This document shows positions 48,044-58,856 of a DNA stretch of 64,000 nucleotides, in pieces. The notes under the pieces were generated by a model, which was not told the origin of the DNA, did not search any database, and was given only the letters and a program-made list of their open reading frames with translations. The first letter of the stretch is position 1; each line of letters starts with the position of its first letter. The DNA comes from Vibrio caribbeanicus ATCC BAA-2122 (GTDB lineage: Bacteria; Pseudomonadota; Gammaproteobacteria; Enterobacterales; Vibrionaceae). A program made the position numbers and the translations under genes. The stretch covers positions 62,001-126,000 of the forward strand of contig NZ_AEIU01000002.1 in the NCBI RefSeq assembly GCF_000165125.1. Reading direction: 5' to 3'.

Positions 48044-48940
48044 ATGCAAACACAACGTCTAAGAATCGCAATTCAAAAAAAAGGCCGACTCAGCAAAGAG
48101 TGCCAAACGCTCCTTAAAAAAAGTGGTGTTAAATTTAATATGATGGGTGAGAGACTCGTTGTCCACTCTCTGAATATGCCTGTTGATCTTCTTCTTGTAA
48201 GAGATGATGACATTCCTGGTTTGATTATGGATGGTGTTGTTGATCTAGGTTTTATTGGTGAAAATGAACTTGAGGAAGTTAGGCTAGAGCGTCTCGCTTC
48301 TGGAAAACAGTGTGATTTTGTTCGTTTACGTCGACTAGATTTTGGAGGCTGCAGACTTTCTATAGCTATTGATAAGGAACAAGACTATAAGAAGCCACAA
48401 GACTTAGCGAGGAAGAGAATTGCGACTACCTATCCTCAACTATTAAAAGCCTATATGGATGATATCGGTGTCCCTTTTTCAACCTGTGTACTGACAGGCT
48501 CTGTTGAGGTTGCCCCCAGAGCTGGATTGGCTGATGCCATTGCAGATCTCGTTTCAACGGGAGCCACTCTAGAAGCAAATGGGCTTAAAGAAGCGGAAGT
48601 TATTTTTGAGTCTAAAGCGATCCTCATCCAACGCTGTGGTGATTTTGATGAAGAGAAACAAAACCTGATCAATAAACTTTTAACCAGAATGCAAGGCGTT
48701 CAACAGGCTAAAGAATCCAAATACATTATGCTGCATGCACCGACAGATAAATTAGACCAAATTAAAGCCTTACTGCCGGGTGCTGAGGATCCAACAGTTC
48801 TCCCCTTATCTGCTGAGAGCAATAGAGTTGCGGTGCACTTAGTGAGTCCAGAAAATCTCTTTTGGGAAACAATGGAACAGCTTAAAGAGTTAGGGGCGAG
48901 CTCAATACTCGTGTTGCCGATCGAAAAAATGATGGGTTAA
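48044..48940 (+). CDS. hisG: ATP phosphoribosyltransferase
   Basis: Encodes 298 residues, the long form with C-terminal regulatory domain. First step of histidine synthesis: couples ATP with PRPP and is feedback-inhibited by histidine. Conserved stretches are [85 protein letters not shown] and [15 protein letters not shown]. Confidence 0.97.
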   Translation: MQTQRLRIAIQKKGRLSKECQTLLKKSGVKFNMMGERLVVHSLNMPVDLLLVRDDDIPGLIMDGVVDLGFIGENELEEVRLERLASGKQCDFVRLRRLDFGGCRLSIAIDKEQDYKKPQDLARKRIATTYPQLLKAYMDDIGVPFSTCVLTGSVEVAPRAGLADAIADLVSTGATLEANGLKEAEVIFESKAILIQRCGDFDEEKQNLINKLLTRMQGVQQAKESKYIMLHAPTDKLDQIKALLPGAEDPTVLPLSAESNRVAVHLVSPENLFWETMEQLKELGASSILVLPIEKMMG

Positions 48941-48945
48941 ATATT

Positions 48946-50235
48946 ATGAAAACGATAACTTGGGCGCTAATGTCCGAAGCGGAACAAGAAAACCTATTGC
49001 AACGACCTGCCGTTTTAGAGGGTAAGAACATCGGAAACGCAGTATCTGATGTGATAGAGAGTGTTCGTTCTCTTGGTGATTCTGCTTTATTAGAATTAAC
49101 TAAGAAGTACGATAATATTGATTTGGCAACGATAAGAGTCTCCGATCAAGAAATAGAGGATGCGTCGACTCGACTTGACCCTCAGATATGTGAAGCTTTG
49201 AATCAAGCTTATAGGAATATTGAAAAATTTCACTCAGCACAGAAGAGTAAAGTCATACGTGTCGAAACCCAGCCCGGTGTTGTTTGTGAACAATTGACTC
49301 GCCCCATTCAAAGTGTGGGACTCTATATTCCCGGAGGAAGTGCACCCTTACCATCGACAGTATTAATGCTGGGTGTTCCAGCGCAGATTGCGCAGTGTGG
49401 CAGAGTTGTATTATGTTCACCGCCTCCTATTGCCGATGAAATTCTCTACGTTGCAAAGTTATGCGGAATTGATGAGGTGTATTCTATTGGGGGAGCTCAA
49501 GCGATTGCAGCTATGGCCTACGGCACTCAGACGATAGTTAAGGTAGATAAGATTTTTGGTCCCGGCAATGCTTATGTGACTGAAGCTAAACGCCAGGTCA
49601 GCAACGATTTTAGAGGAGCTGCTATCGATATGCCCGCCGGACCTTCAGAGGTTATGGTGATTGCGGATGAGTATGCGCAACCTGATTTTATCGCAGCCGA
49701 CTTGTTGAGTCAGGCCGAGCACGGTCCTGATTCACAGGTAGTTCTGGTTACGCCGTCTTCTGATCTTGCAAAAAAGGTCGTTAGTGAAGTTGCTGCACAG
49801 CTCAAAAAACTGTCTCGAAGTAATATTGCTGAAAAAGCGTTAGATTCCAGTCTTATCATCATTTCAGAATCTCTTAGTCAAGCTGTTGCTATTTCAAATA
49901 TTTATGGTCCGGAACACTTGATCATTCAAACAGAGTCTCCCCGCGAACTTCTTGGATCGATAGAGAGCGCAGGTTCAGTTTTCTTGGGTAAATGGTCACC
50001 AGAATCAGCGGGTGATTATGCATCAGGAACGAATCATGTCTTACCTACTTATGGATACACAAAGACGCACTCAAGTCTTGGATTGTCGGATTTTATGAAG
50101 CGAATGACTGTTCAAGAATTGACATCTGAAGGGCTAGAGAACTTGTCGTCGACGGTAGTTAAAATGGCCGAGGCGGAGGGGTTGGACGCTCACAAGCGTG
50201 CGGTCACTATTCGAGTAGAAGCATTAAAAAAGTGA
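48946..50235 (+). CDS. hisD: histidinol dehydrogenase
   Basis: Encodes 429 residues. Performs the last two oxidations, histidinol to histidine. Signature [38 protein letters not shown] (zinc and substrate site), [20 protein letters not shown] and [14 protein letters not shown]. Five bases after hisG and ending at the start of hisC. Confidence 0.97.
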   Translation: MKTITWALMSEAEQENLLQRPAVLEGKNIGNAVSDVIESVRSLGDSALLELTKKYDNIDLATIRVSDQEIEDASTRLDPQICEALNQAYRNIEKFHSAQKSKVIRVETQPGVVCEQLTRPIQSVGLYIPGGSAPLPSTVLMLGVPAQIAQCGRVVLCSPPPIADEILYVAKLCGIDEVYSIGGAQAIAAMAYGTQTIVKVDKIFGPGNAYVTEAKRQVSNDFRGAAIDMPAGPSEVMVIADEYAQPDFIAADLLSQAEHGPDSQVVLVTPSSDLAKKVVSEVAAQLKKLSRSNIAEKALDSSLIIISESLSQAVAISNIYGPEHLIIQTESPRELLGSIESAGSVFLGKWSPESAGDYASGTNHVLPTYGYTKTHSSLGLSDFMKRMTVQELTSEGLENLSSTVVKMAEAEGLDAHKRAVTIRVEALKK

Positions 50236-50241
50236 GTGGGT

Positions 50242-51282
50242 ATGAAAAAATTTGCACGTAAAAATGTTCAAGCGTTGGAGCCTTATCTATCTGCTCGAAA
50301 AATAGGAGGAGAAGGTGATGTTTGGTTAAATGCTAATGAGTCACCTTTTGATAACTCTTATAATGTACAGATAGGAGGTCTTAACAGGTACAGTGAATGT
50401 CAACCTAAAACACTGATCGGGGCTTATGCTTCTTATGCCGGCGTACGCACTGAACAAGTGTTAACCTCTCGTGGCGCGGATGAGGGCATTGACTTGTTAA
50501 TCCGTGCTTATTGTGAACCGGGTGAAGATAAGATCTTATATTGTCCTCCTACCTACGGAATGTACTCAGTGAGTGCCGAGTCAATGGGTATTGAGACAGC
50601 CTTGGTACCACTAACTCAGGAATGGCAGCTTGATTTAGACGCAATCCAAGCTAATTTACAAGCTGTTAAATTAGTTTTCGTGTGCAGTCCAAATAATCCC
50701 ACGGGTAATCTTCTCCAACGATGTGACATTATTTCTTTACTTGAGATGACACAAGATAAGGCCTTGGTTGTCGTTGATGAGGCCTATATTGATTTTTGCC
50801 CAGAAGCGTCAACGGTTGGCTTGTTAGATACCTATCCAAACCTCGTCATCTTACGTACTTTGTCAAAAGCTTTTGCATTAGCGGGATTACGATGTGGATT
50901 TACTCTAGCTAATAAAGACACCATTAATACCTTGCAAAAAGTGATTGCTCCCTACCCAGTACCAGTCCCCGTTACTGATATTGCCATACAGGCCCTATCT
51001 GAGGCTGGTTTAGCGAGAGTAAAATATCAAGTACTCGATATTTGTGCCAATCGAGCTTATTTGCAGGTTGGACTATCTATGTTGAGCGAAGTGCAAGTGT
51101 ATGAGGGGTGGGGTAATTATTTATTGGCTAAGTTTGTTGATGGCGATGCTCTATTCGAAGCTGCTTGGGACGAGGGTATTATCTTGAGAAATTCTCCTAT
51201 CGATAATTGTGTGCGCATCAGTATTGGTAATCGAGCAGAGTGCGAAAAAACACTTGAGTTTATAAGAAACTATTATCTGTGA
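50242..51282 (+). CDS. hisC: histidinol-phosphate aminotransferase
   Basis: Encodes 346 residues from the ATG at 50242; a GTG at 50236 would add two residues. Class II PLP aminotransferase: [42 protein letters not shown] and [16 protein letters not shown], where the Lys binds PLP. In operon order after hisD. Confidence 0.95.
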   Translation: MKKFARKNVQALEPYLSARKIGGEGDVWLNANESPFDNSYNVQIGGLNRYSECQPKTLIGAYASYAGVRTEQVLTSRGADEGIDLLIRAYCEPGEDKILYCPPTYGMYSVSAESMGIETALVPLTQEWQLDLDAIQANLQAVKLVFVCSPNNPTGNLLQRCDIISLLEMTQDKALVVVDEAYIDFCPEASTVGLLDTYPNLVILRTLSKAFALAGLRCGFTLANKDTINTLQKVIAPYPVPVPVTDIAIQALSEAGLARVKYQVLDICANRAYLQVGLSMLSEVQVYEGWGNYLLAKFVDGDALFEAAWDEGIILRNSPIDNCVRISIGNRAECEKTLEFIRNYYL

Positions 51283-51330
51283 AATTTTAGCAATCTTTTA
51301 GATTGAATTTTGGTCAAAAAGGAAGTGGAT

Positions 51331-52404
51331 GTGGGTAAACAACAAAAAATATTATTTATCGATAGGGACGGAACATTAATAGTTGAACCTCCGGTAGATT
51401 TTCAAGTTGATCGCTTAGATAAGCTTAAACTTGAACCTTACGTCATTCCCTCTCTTATTCGTTTACAAGAGGCGGGATATCGTTTGGTTATGGTGACGAA
51501 TCAAGATGGTTTGGGTACAGCAAGTTATCCCCAAGAGACATTCGATGCTCCTCACAATATGATGATGGATATCTTCAGGTCACAAGGGATAGAATTTGAC
51601 GATGTACTCATTTGTCCGCATTTTGATAGTGATGAATGTACGTGCAGAAAACCGAAATTAGGACTGGTTCAAGATTATTTGCGTCAAGGTAAAGTTGATT
51701 TTGAAAAATCTATCGTTATCGGTGATAGGGATACTGACCTCAGGTTGGCGCAAAACATGGCACTTCAAGGAATTCAGTACCATCCAAAGAATATGAATTG
51801 GCCTGCAATAGTGAAAGCTCTGACAATAACATCCCGAACATCAGAGGTTGTGAGGACGACCAAAGAAACAGATATAAGAGTGAAAGTCGATTTGGATGAG
51901 AGTGGCGGGAGTCAAATACAAACGGGTCTGGGTTTCTTCGATCATATGTTGGATCAGATTGCGACACACGCAGGATTTAGGCTAACTTGCTTGGTTGAAG
52001 GTGATTTACACATTGATGACCACCATACTATCGAAGATACGGCACTGGCACTAGGGCAAGCACTTAAAGAAGCATTAGGTGATAAACGTGGAATTGCTCG
52101 CTTTGGTTTTAGCTTGCCTATGGATGAGTGTTTGGCTCAGTGTGCATTGGACTTATCTGGTCGTCCCTATTTAAAGTTTGAAGCAGAATTTAGTCGGGAG
52201 AATGTTGGAGATTTGTCGACAGAGATGGTCAGCCATTTCTTCCGTTCATTAACCGATACTTTGGCTTGTACTCTTCACTTATCGTCTTCAGGTGATAACG
52301 ATCATCATATTATCGAAAGTTTATTTAAAGCTTTTGGCCGAACGTTACGTCAAGCGATAAAAGTAGAAGGTTCCGCTCTTCCGAGCAGTAAAGGTGTGCT
52401 CTAA
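51331..52404 (+). CDS. hisB: bifunctional histidinol-phosphatase / imidazoleglycerol-phosphate dehydratase
   Basis: Encodes 357 residues from a GTG at 51331 with AGGA seven bases upstream, giving [17 protein letters not shown], which matches the family start; a TTG at 51310 is less likely. The N-terminal HAD phosphatase has DRDGT and the zinc-binding [16 protein letters not shown]. The C-terminal dehydratase has [33 protein letters not shown] and [21 protein letters not shown]. Confidence 0.95.
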   Translation: MGKQQKILFIDRDGTLIVEPPVDFQVDRLDKLKLEPYVIPSLIRLQEAGYRLVMVTNQDGLGTASYPQETFDAPHNMMMDIFRSQGIEFDDVLICPHFDSDECTCRKPKLGLVQDYLRQGKVDFEKSIVIGDRDTDLRLAQNMALQGIQYHPKNMNWPAIVKALTITSRTSEVVRTTKETDIRVKVDLDESGGSQIQTGLGFFDHMLDQIATHAGFRLTCLVEGDLHIDDHHTIEDTALALGQALKEALGDKRGIARFGFSLPMDECLAQCALDLSGRPYLKFEAEFSRENVGDLSTEMVSHFFRSLTDTLACTLHLSSSGDNDHHIIESLFKAFGRTLRQAIKVEGSALPSSKGVL

Positions 52405-52413
52405 GAGGTCATG

Positions 52414-53028
52414 ATGGAAAATACAAAAGTGGTTATCATTGACACAGGTTGTGCCAATATATCGTCGGTAAAGTTTGCGATTCAGCGTTTGGGTTACGAG
52501 GTGACGATCTCAAATCAGCCAAGTGTCGTTCTCGGTGCGGATAAATTATTTTTACCTGGTGTTGGTACAGCCAGTGAAGCGATGCAAAACCTACAAAATT
52601 TAGACTTGGTCGATTTGGTTAAAAAAGTCGATAAGCCATTACTGGGAATATGTTTAGGGATGCAGTTACTTGGATCTTTTTCACAAGAAAGAGCACGGAG
52701 CGCGTTGCAAAAAGTGCCTTGTCTTGGGCTCTGTTCGGGTGAAGTCAATTTACTGGATACTGGCTCACTACCTTTACCTCATATGGGGTGGAATACTGTT
52801 GATGCTGTAGAGGGCCATCCTCTTTTTAAAGGAATTGCCAAAGACAGCTACTTTTATTTTGTTCACAGTTTTGCGATGCCAATTGGAGATTATACAGTGG
52901 CGAAAAGTCAATATGGTCAACCTTTTAGTGCTGTTATCCAACAGGGAAACTTTTATGGTGTTCAGTTCCACCCAGAACGTTCATCGAAAGCAGGTCTGCA
53001 GCTAATTAAAAACTTTCTAGAGTTGTAA
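52414..53028 (+). CDS. hisH: imidazole glycerol phosphate synthase, glutaminase subunit
   Basis: Encodes 204 residues from the second of two adjacent ATGs (52411, 52414), which has better spacing to AGAGG. Class I glutaminase with catalytic Cys in [12 protein letters not shown] and the His-Glu pair in [10 protein letters not shown]. It supplies ammonia to HisF. HisF is not encoded next to it here, so the complex depends on a hisF gene elsewhere. Confidence 0.94.
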   Translation: MENTKVVIIDTGCANISSVKFAIQRLGYEVTISNQPSVVLGADKLFLPGVGTASEAMQNLQNLDLVDLVKKVDKPLLGICLGMQLLGSFSQERARSALQKVPCLGLCSGEVNLLDTGSLPLPHMGWNTVDAVEGHPLFKGIAKDSYFYFVHSFAMPIGDYTVAKSQYGQPFSAVIQQGNFYGVQFHPERSSKAGLQLIKNFLEL

Positions 53029-53775
<747 letters not shown>

Positions 53776-53797
53776 AGGCAACTAATCTAAATTGACA

Positions 53798-53833
53798 TTA
53801 TTCCCCCAAGTAAAAAATACTTGGAGGGAATAA
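53798..53833. terminator. inverted repeat at the hisA / sensor-kinase junction
   Basis: TTATTCCCCCAAGTA (53798-53812) and TACTTGGAGGGAATAA (53818-53833) pair with one bulged A around a five-A loop. There is no clear T-run, so it may act only as a weak bidirectional terminator. The inner CCCAAGTA / TACTTGG resembles the ends of the MITE-like repeat. Confidence 0.5.
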
Positions 53834-53854
53834 AGCACTCAGGATAGTACTTTC

Positions 53855-56629
53855 CTAAGGATTGAGCGGATTCTCTAACGCTTTGAGAAGGAGATTTAAC
53901 TCACTTTCACAAACCTCACCATTATCTCGAATCTGCTTCTCCAATTGAGCAGCAATCGATGAAACCTCTTTAACTCCAGCTAGGCTAGCACTGCCTTTTA
54001 CGTTGTGCAGTATATCTTTTAGTTCTTGCCAATCTTTGTCAGCGAATACTTCTCGTGCCGCTAAAGCCATATTTTTGAAGTGGCTTTCTAACCTTTGCGA
54101 AAACTCATCTTCAGCGAAATCCATAATCGGGGTATCGGCTTGCGTGTTGATTTCTGGCTGCATATCGCGGTCGATTTGCAGTTCAGCGGCCTTATCTAAT
54201 GCCGAAGTCATCTCTTTGAGTGAAATGGGCTTAGTTAGATAGCCATCCATTAAGTGAATGGACTGATCATGCTCACTATGGTTCGCATTTGCCGTCAAAG
54301 CCATTATGGGGCATTCAGTATCTAAAATATCTTCTGATCCGCGCCATAGTAGAGTGGTTTCGTAACCATCTAATACCGGCATTCTAATATCCATTAAAAC
54401 CAGATCGAAAATATGCGTTTTACCTGCAGTCAGAGCGTCTTCACCGCTCGCGACACAGACTACTTCTTGGCCAAGCTCAATAAGCATTTTACTGAGGATA
54501 TCTCGATTGGTTTCTACATCATCGACCAACAGAACTTTAAGTTTCCATGGGAACATTTCTCTAATGGGGATGACTTCTCTCTCTATCGAAGTGCCTGTTT
54601 GTATTTCATAAAGCTTTTGCCACAGTCGCCAAGGTAGATAATCAAGATCTGGACTGTTTAAATTGGATGAGCTGCATTCAACAAATCTTCCTCCCCACAA
54701 TATAATCTGGGTACGTAAATTTTGAGGTGCTTCGATGATTTGTGGTTTTAAATGCAGTCGCATTCCAGGGGATCTTAGGGGCATCTTAAAGATAAATGTT
54801 GAGCCAATATTTTGTTGCGTTTTGACCGTCAAAGAACCTCCCATTATACGGGCTAACTTTCGAGAGATGGGTAGCCCTAAACCAGTGCCAACTTGATGTC
54901 TAGAAGATTGCTTGAAAGGTTCAAATACTTCATCGATCTTATCAGAGGGAATTCCCATTCCTGAGTCTTCTACAGAGAAAATCAGATTTTGCTCATCACA
55001 TTCAAGATAGAGAAAGATATGCCCCTTTTCAGTAAATTTTGCTGCATTACCCAGTAGATTAACTAGTATTTGTCTTACTCGTATCGGGTCAAATACACAA
55101 GATTCTGGGACTCCCTCCGAAATGATTGCTTTTAGCTCTATTGGTTTTTTGACGATATTAGATTGAATAGTAAGCATCGACTCATCGACGACTTTCAATA
55201 AAAGATTATCAGCAAGATTAAGATCAACCTGATCAGCTTCGATACGAGAGAAATCCAGTAGATTGTTAATAATGCTAAGGAGCGATTTAGCGCATGTATA
55301 AGCCGCATCTCTAAGATCCGCTTGTTTGCTTGTGAGTTGTGTGTTGCGAAGTAGCTCCAGTGAACCCGTAATACCATTGAGTGGGGTTCGGAGCTCATGA
55401 CTAATATTGGTGAGATGTTCACTTTTTCTCGCCGTTGCTCTTTCTGCGATTTGTTTCGCTTTAGCGAGCTCTGTCGTTCTTTGTTCCACTTTAGATTCAA
55501 GTTCATCATAACTCGACTTAATTGTGTCGAGAAGCATGTTATAAGCTCTGGCAATATCACCGAGCTCATCTCGTCTTGATTCTGGTAGGCGACGTGAGAA
55601 TGTGGGTTGTATATCACTTTTGATAATTTCGACAAAACTTCGGATCGTTTTAGCCAGAGAAACCCAGAGAATTCTCAGCATAAGAAGGATCATGAGTACA
55701 AAAGAAAATAAAGACCATTTGAGTTCGTTGTGAAATGGGGCAGAAGCATACTGTTCGATACGTGATTTTGGGATCATAGTAACTTGCAGCCAACCTGGAC
55801 CATTAATGTACTTACTGATGATATAGAAATCTTTAGTATGTATGAGTTCGGGTAACTCCTTAAACCGTGCTGATCGCTCAAGTTGCTGGTGTAAAAGCAA
55901 TAGAGTTTGTTCGCTAATGATGTTGCTCTGTTTTTTAACAAAACCGCTGGGAGCCAAGAATAGGTTGTGATCATCGCTTTGATAGACATCAGAAACAGTC
56001 ATGATATCTTTCAAATCGATGGCAAACCCAATCTGTTTAGCATGTTTATCTTGGGGTCTAGGAGTAAAACTAACGATTATATAGAGGCTATCGCGATCTT
56101 GATCGTATTTTGCTTCACTCCATCTAAAACCTGTTTCAGAAGGCTGTTTAGACAATTTTTCGATTTCCTGTACTCTTGCTTTGAGACGGGAACGCTCTAC
56201 TTTAGAGGGAGCATATATGGAGACTCTTTTTCCTGGCTCAATAATAAAGCTGTCGATATATCTTTGTTGTCCTGAAATGCCGAAAGTTTGTAATGCCCAG
56301 AGCTGTTTGACATTTTTACCGGTTTGATTGTTACCGAGGTTAAATTGGTACGCGATGAGTTCAGCGTCTGGCTCAATAGAAATGGTGCCGAATTGGATAA
56401 GACGTTCATGAAATTGACGAGTATCGTCCATAGCTTGTGTAAAAAGACTGTTGTTCATTTGCGAGCGTATTTCGCTAATTTGCTCATAGCTGGACAGAGT
56501 TTGCTTCATTGTCGCATTGTAGGTATTTTCGTACGCATTGATTTGGATAAGCACCCACAACCCTGAAAAAACAGAGATGAACGCCACGGTAAGCTTAGTA
56601 ACTAGGGAATAATTCCAACGAGTTTTCAT
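53855..56629 (-). CDS. ssrA: SsrA-like hybrid sensor histidine kinase of an SPI-2-type T3SS
   Basis: Encodes 924 residues from the ATG at 56629; a GTG at 56644 is possible. Salmonella SsrA is 920. Order: membrane segment (about 10-30), periplasmic sensor (about 40-300), second membrane segment (about 305-325), HAMP, coiled coil (ELESKVEQRTTELAKAKQIAERATARKSEHL), H-box ISHELRTPLNG (His near 411), ATPase (LVNLLGNAAKFTE, GTGLGLPIS), receiver VLLVDDVETNRDILSKM with Asp near 747 in LMDIRMPVLDG, and HPt with His near 875 in ILHNVKGSASLAG. The dimerisation and receiver parts resemble SsrA closely. Faces the T3SS operon, as ssrA does in SPI-2. No ssrB gene follows it. Confidence 0.88.
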   Translation of the reverse strand: MKTRWNYSLVTKLTVAFISVFSGLWVLIQINAYENTYNATMKQTLSSYEQISEIRSQMNNSLFTQAMDDTRQFHERLIQFGTISIEPDAELIAYQFNLGNNQTGKNVKQLWALQTFGISGQQRYIDSFIIEPGKRVSIYAPSKVERSRLKARVQEIEKLSKQPSETGFRWSEAKYDQDRDSLYIIVSFTPRPQDKHAKQIGFAIDLKDIMTVSDVYQSDDHNLFLAPSGFVKKQSNIISEQTLLLLHQQLERSARFKELPELIHTKDFYIISKYINGPGWLQVTMIPKSRIEQYASAPFHNELKWSLFSFVLMILLMLRILWVSLAKTIRSFVEIIKSDIQPTFSRRLPESRRDELGDIARAYNMLLDTIKSSYDELESKVEQRTTELAKAKQIAERATARKSEHLTNISHELRTPLNGITGSLELLRNTQLTSKQADLRDAAYTCAKSLLSIINNLLDFSRIEADQVDLNLADNLLLKVVDESMLTIQSNIVKKPIELKAIISEGVPESCVFDPIRVRQILVNLLGNAAKFTEKGHIFLYLECDEQNLIFSVEDSGMGIPSDKIDEVFEPFKQSSRHQVGTGLGLPISRKLARIMGGSLTVKTQQNIGSTFIFKMPLRSPGMRLHLKPQIIEAPQNLRTQIILWGGRFVECSSSNLNSPDLDYLPWRLWQKLYEIQTGTSIEREVIPIREMFPWKLKVLLVDDVETNRDILSKMLIELGQEVVCVASGEDALTAGKTHIFDLVLMDIRMPVLDGYETTLLWRGSEDILDTECPIMALTANANHSEHDQSIHLMDGYLTKPISLKEMTSALDKAAELQIDRDMQPEINTQADTPIMDFAEDEFSQRLESHFKNMALAAREVFADKDWQELKDILHNVKGSASLAGVKEVSSIAAQLEKQIRDNGEVCESELNLLLKALENPLNP

Positions 56630-56680
56630 ATCGACTTCTACCACATCTCACATAGGTTTACTTACTTCAAGCTAGCCCCT

Positions 56681-56719
56681 TCTCGCTGAACCCAGCATAT
56701 TCAGGTTACTTGGGTATAT
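56681..56719 (-). repeat. terminal fragment of the MITE-like repeat
   Basis: TCTCGCTGAACCCAGCAT ... CAGGTTACTTGGGTATA is the reverse complement of the family's left end. Only about 39 bp remain. It lies in the 354-bp divergent space between the kinase and the T3SS operon, next to the promoters that must control both. Confidence 0.75.
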
Positions 56720-56983
56720 CATTTACCTTAGCTCGAAGCACTAGTCGAGATCCATCTTTTAAGCCGTCTTTTCTATCTAAATATCGCGGAGGGGCAGGAT
56801 TTAAATTATTACTACTTTTACCAACTAAGTTCCAATTAATAAAGCTACTCATCCTGAGGTCGCTTTTCTATGCGTATGAGGCTCAGTTATGCCTTGTGTT
56901 CTTTCAGACTAAGGTCTTTACCTGATAGTCAGGAAAACAGCTTAAGCACATACTACGCATAACAAGATTATAAGAGACATCCA

Positions 56984-57373
56984 ATGATCGAACGTTTTGA
57001 GGCCTTAGGCTACATAGAGAGTTCCATAGAAACCATCAATGATGGTTGGTCGGGCGTTTGTGTAACTAGAAAGGCGATGTGGCTTGAAACCGAAACAGGC
57101 CTCAGTCTTGGTGTGGAAATCACCGCACCAAGCGACACTCGGTGGTTGAACCAGGCAACTCTCGTACTTGCTGCGTGTCAGGAAGGTTGGGATTGCTGTC
57201 TTGAATATCGTAACAGTCAATGGGTCTTGTGGAAATACTACTCAATCCACGCTGATGATAATGATGTAATCGAAAATTTAAAATTGCAACTTGCCCTGGC
57301 TTACTATTTCGAACATGAATTACTCCAGCCCATAAAGAAACAAAAACCTCGATTGTGGAGAGGCAAATTATGA
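56984..57373 (+). CDS. small T3SS protein at the ssaB position
   Basis: Encodes 129 residues (MIERFEALGYIESSIETINDGWSGVCVTRKAMWLETETGLSLGVEI ...). No signal or membrane segment. Its place right before the secretin gene, its length (SsaB/SpiC is 127-133) and the end pattern ENLKLQLALAYYFEHELLQPIKKQKPRLW support a distant SsaB-like gatekeeper. The alpha-beta layout would equally suit a CesT-type secretion chaperone. It overlaps the secretin gene by four bases (ATGA). Assignment by position mostly. Confidence 0.6.
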   Translation: MIERFEALGYIESSIETINDGWSGVCVTRKAMWLETETGLSLGVEITAPSDTRWLNQATLVLAACQEGWDCCLEYRNSQWVLWKYYSIHADDNDVIENLKLQLALAYYFEHELLQPIKKQKPRLWRGKL

Positions 57374-58839
57374 AAAGATTACTTTGTTGGTTACTTCTTT
57401 TTACGATGAACTTTGCTCATGCTGCTCCTATCTCTGCTATTCACTGGCAGGGCGAACCTTTTGTGTTCTACAGCAGAGGAACTCCTTTAAAATCAGTTAT
57501 TGAAGATGTAGGACGTAACTATGGAATCCCTATCGAGGTAAGTACCCAAGTGGGTGACACATTCAGTGGTAAAATAGAAGGGCAAACTCCTAAGCAAATT
57601 CTCACCCAACTGGCTAATCAATACGGCTTAGTCTGGTACTATGACGGTGATCTCCTTCATGTTTATAAAGCTCGTGAGGTTGCCAACGAAGTTATCTCTC
57701 TTAGCTCACTCTCCAACCAATCAGCAACACGATATGTCGCAAAAGCAGGTTTTCTGGACAATGTGGCTTGCGAAGTTAGGCCAATTTCGGGATTGCATGC
57801 ACTACAAATAAACGGCGTACCATCTTGTGTTGATACTGTTACTAAGTACGTAAAGCAGCTAGATACAGACTCGAAAAATCATGCCCAATCACAGCGTGTG
57901 GCAAGAATCTTTCCTCTCAAATATGCATCGGCTACAGACACTGTCTATAGCTACCGTAGTCAAGATGTTAAAGTTCCTGGTGTCGTGTCTGTGCTCAAAC
58001 AAATGGAGCAAGGTGACGTGGGAGATGAAACGAAGAATCAGGGCTCCACAAGTTTCTCTGCTGATTCACGTCAAAATGCGGTCATCATTCGTACCAACAA
58101 AATGGATATGGATATGTATGCTTCGTTGATAAAGCAACTTGACGTTTCTCCGGAAATGATAGAGGTCTCTGTGACCATCATCGATGTCGATACGTCAGAC
58201 TTTAACCAACTCGGCATTGATTGGTCTGCAGCGGCGAAGATAGGTGGTGGCAGTATTTCATTTAATCAAGGAAGTATGAGTAGTGATAATTTTTCAACGG
58301 TGATTGGGAATACAGGCAACTTTATGGTGCGACTTAACGCGCTGGAACAAAACTCTAAGGCTAAAGTTTTATCGAGACCTTCCGTTGTCACACTCAATAA
58401 TGTGCAAGCTGTATTAGACAAAAATGTCACCTTTTATACCAAGGTTGAGGGAGAGAAAGTGGCCAAGTTAGAGTCGGTAACTACAGGCTCATTACTCAGA
58501 GTGACACCGCGGATTGTTAACGAAAAGCATCATCAGCGCGTTATGCTCTCACTTAATATACAAGATGGGCAACAAACGGGTCAGCAAAAGAAAGCCATCG
58601 GTACGAATGATGCTCTACCACAGGTTGAAAACTCAGAGATTGCCACTCAAGCAACTTTGAAAACAGGTGAGAGTCTATTACTTGGCGGTTTTGTACAAGA
58701 TAAAAACAAAACAGTTGAAAACAAAATTCCTTTATTAGGTGATATTCCCCTTTTAGGTGGCTTGTTCCGAAGCACAAATCACAGTACACAAAGTGTGATG
58801 CGATTGTTCTTGATAAAAGCCGAGCCAGTTAAGCAGTGA
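57370..58839 (+). CDS. sctC: T3SS outer membrane secretin SctC (SsaC/EscC-like)
   Basis: Encodes 489 residues from the ATG at 57370, six bases after AGAGG. Signal peptide KRLLCWLLLFTMNFAHA, N0/N1 domains (FVFYSRGTPLKSVIEDVGRNYGIPIEVS, ILTQLANQYGLVWYYDGDLLHVY), then the secretin domain with VEVS-type IEVSVTIIDVDTSDFNQLGIDW, RPSVVTLNNVQAVLD and the signature NKIPLLGDIPLLGGLFRS. Forms the outer ring of the needle complex. The length suits the short SsaC (497 aa) class rather than Ysc-type proteins of about 600. Confidence 0.93.
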   Translation: MKRLLCWLLLFTMNFAHAAPISAIHWQGEPFVFYSRGTPLKSVIEDVGRNYGIPIEVSTQVGDTFSGKIEGQTPKQILTQLANQYGLVWYYDGDLLHVYKAREVANEVISLSSLSNQSATRYVAKAGFLDNVACEVRPISGLHALQINGVPSCVDTVTKYVKQLDTDSKNHAQSQRVARIFPLKYASATDTVYSYRSQDVKVPGVVSVLKQMEQGDVGDETKNQGSTSFSADSRQNAVIIRTNKMDMDMYASLIKQLDVSPEMIEVSVTIIDVDTSDFNQLGIDWSAAAKIGGGSISFNQGSMSSDNFSTVIGNTGNFMVRLNALEQNSKAKVLSRPSVVTLNNVQAVLDKNVTFYTKVEGEKVAKLESVTTGSLLRVTPRIVNEKHHQRVMLSLNIQDGQQTGQQKKAIGTNDALPQVENSEIATQATLKTGESLLLGGFVQDKNKTVENKIPLLGDIPLLGGLFRSTNHSTQSVMRLFLIKAEPVKQ

Positions 58840-58856
58840 TGGTCTGAGAGGTAGCT

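Noticed and set aside
53776-53854. Possible truncated hisF after hisA
   Set aside because: Only 79 bp are present, mostly an inverted repeat, and no HisF-like residues are readable in any frame.
55195-55635. Minus-strand open frame of 146 codons within the sensor kinase
   Set aside because: Alternative frame of the kinase gene, with low-complexity composition and no domain.
56710-56925. Plus-strand open frame of 71 codons in the divergent T3SS control region
   Set aside because: Starts at the repeat fragment, has no ribosome binding site, and its composition looks non-coding.
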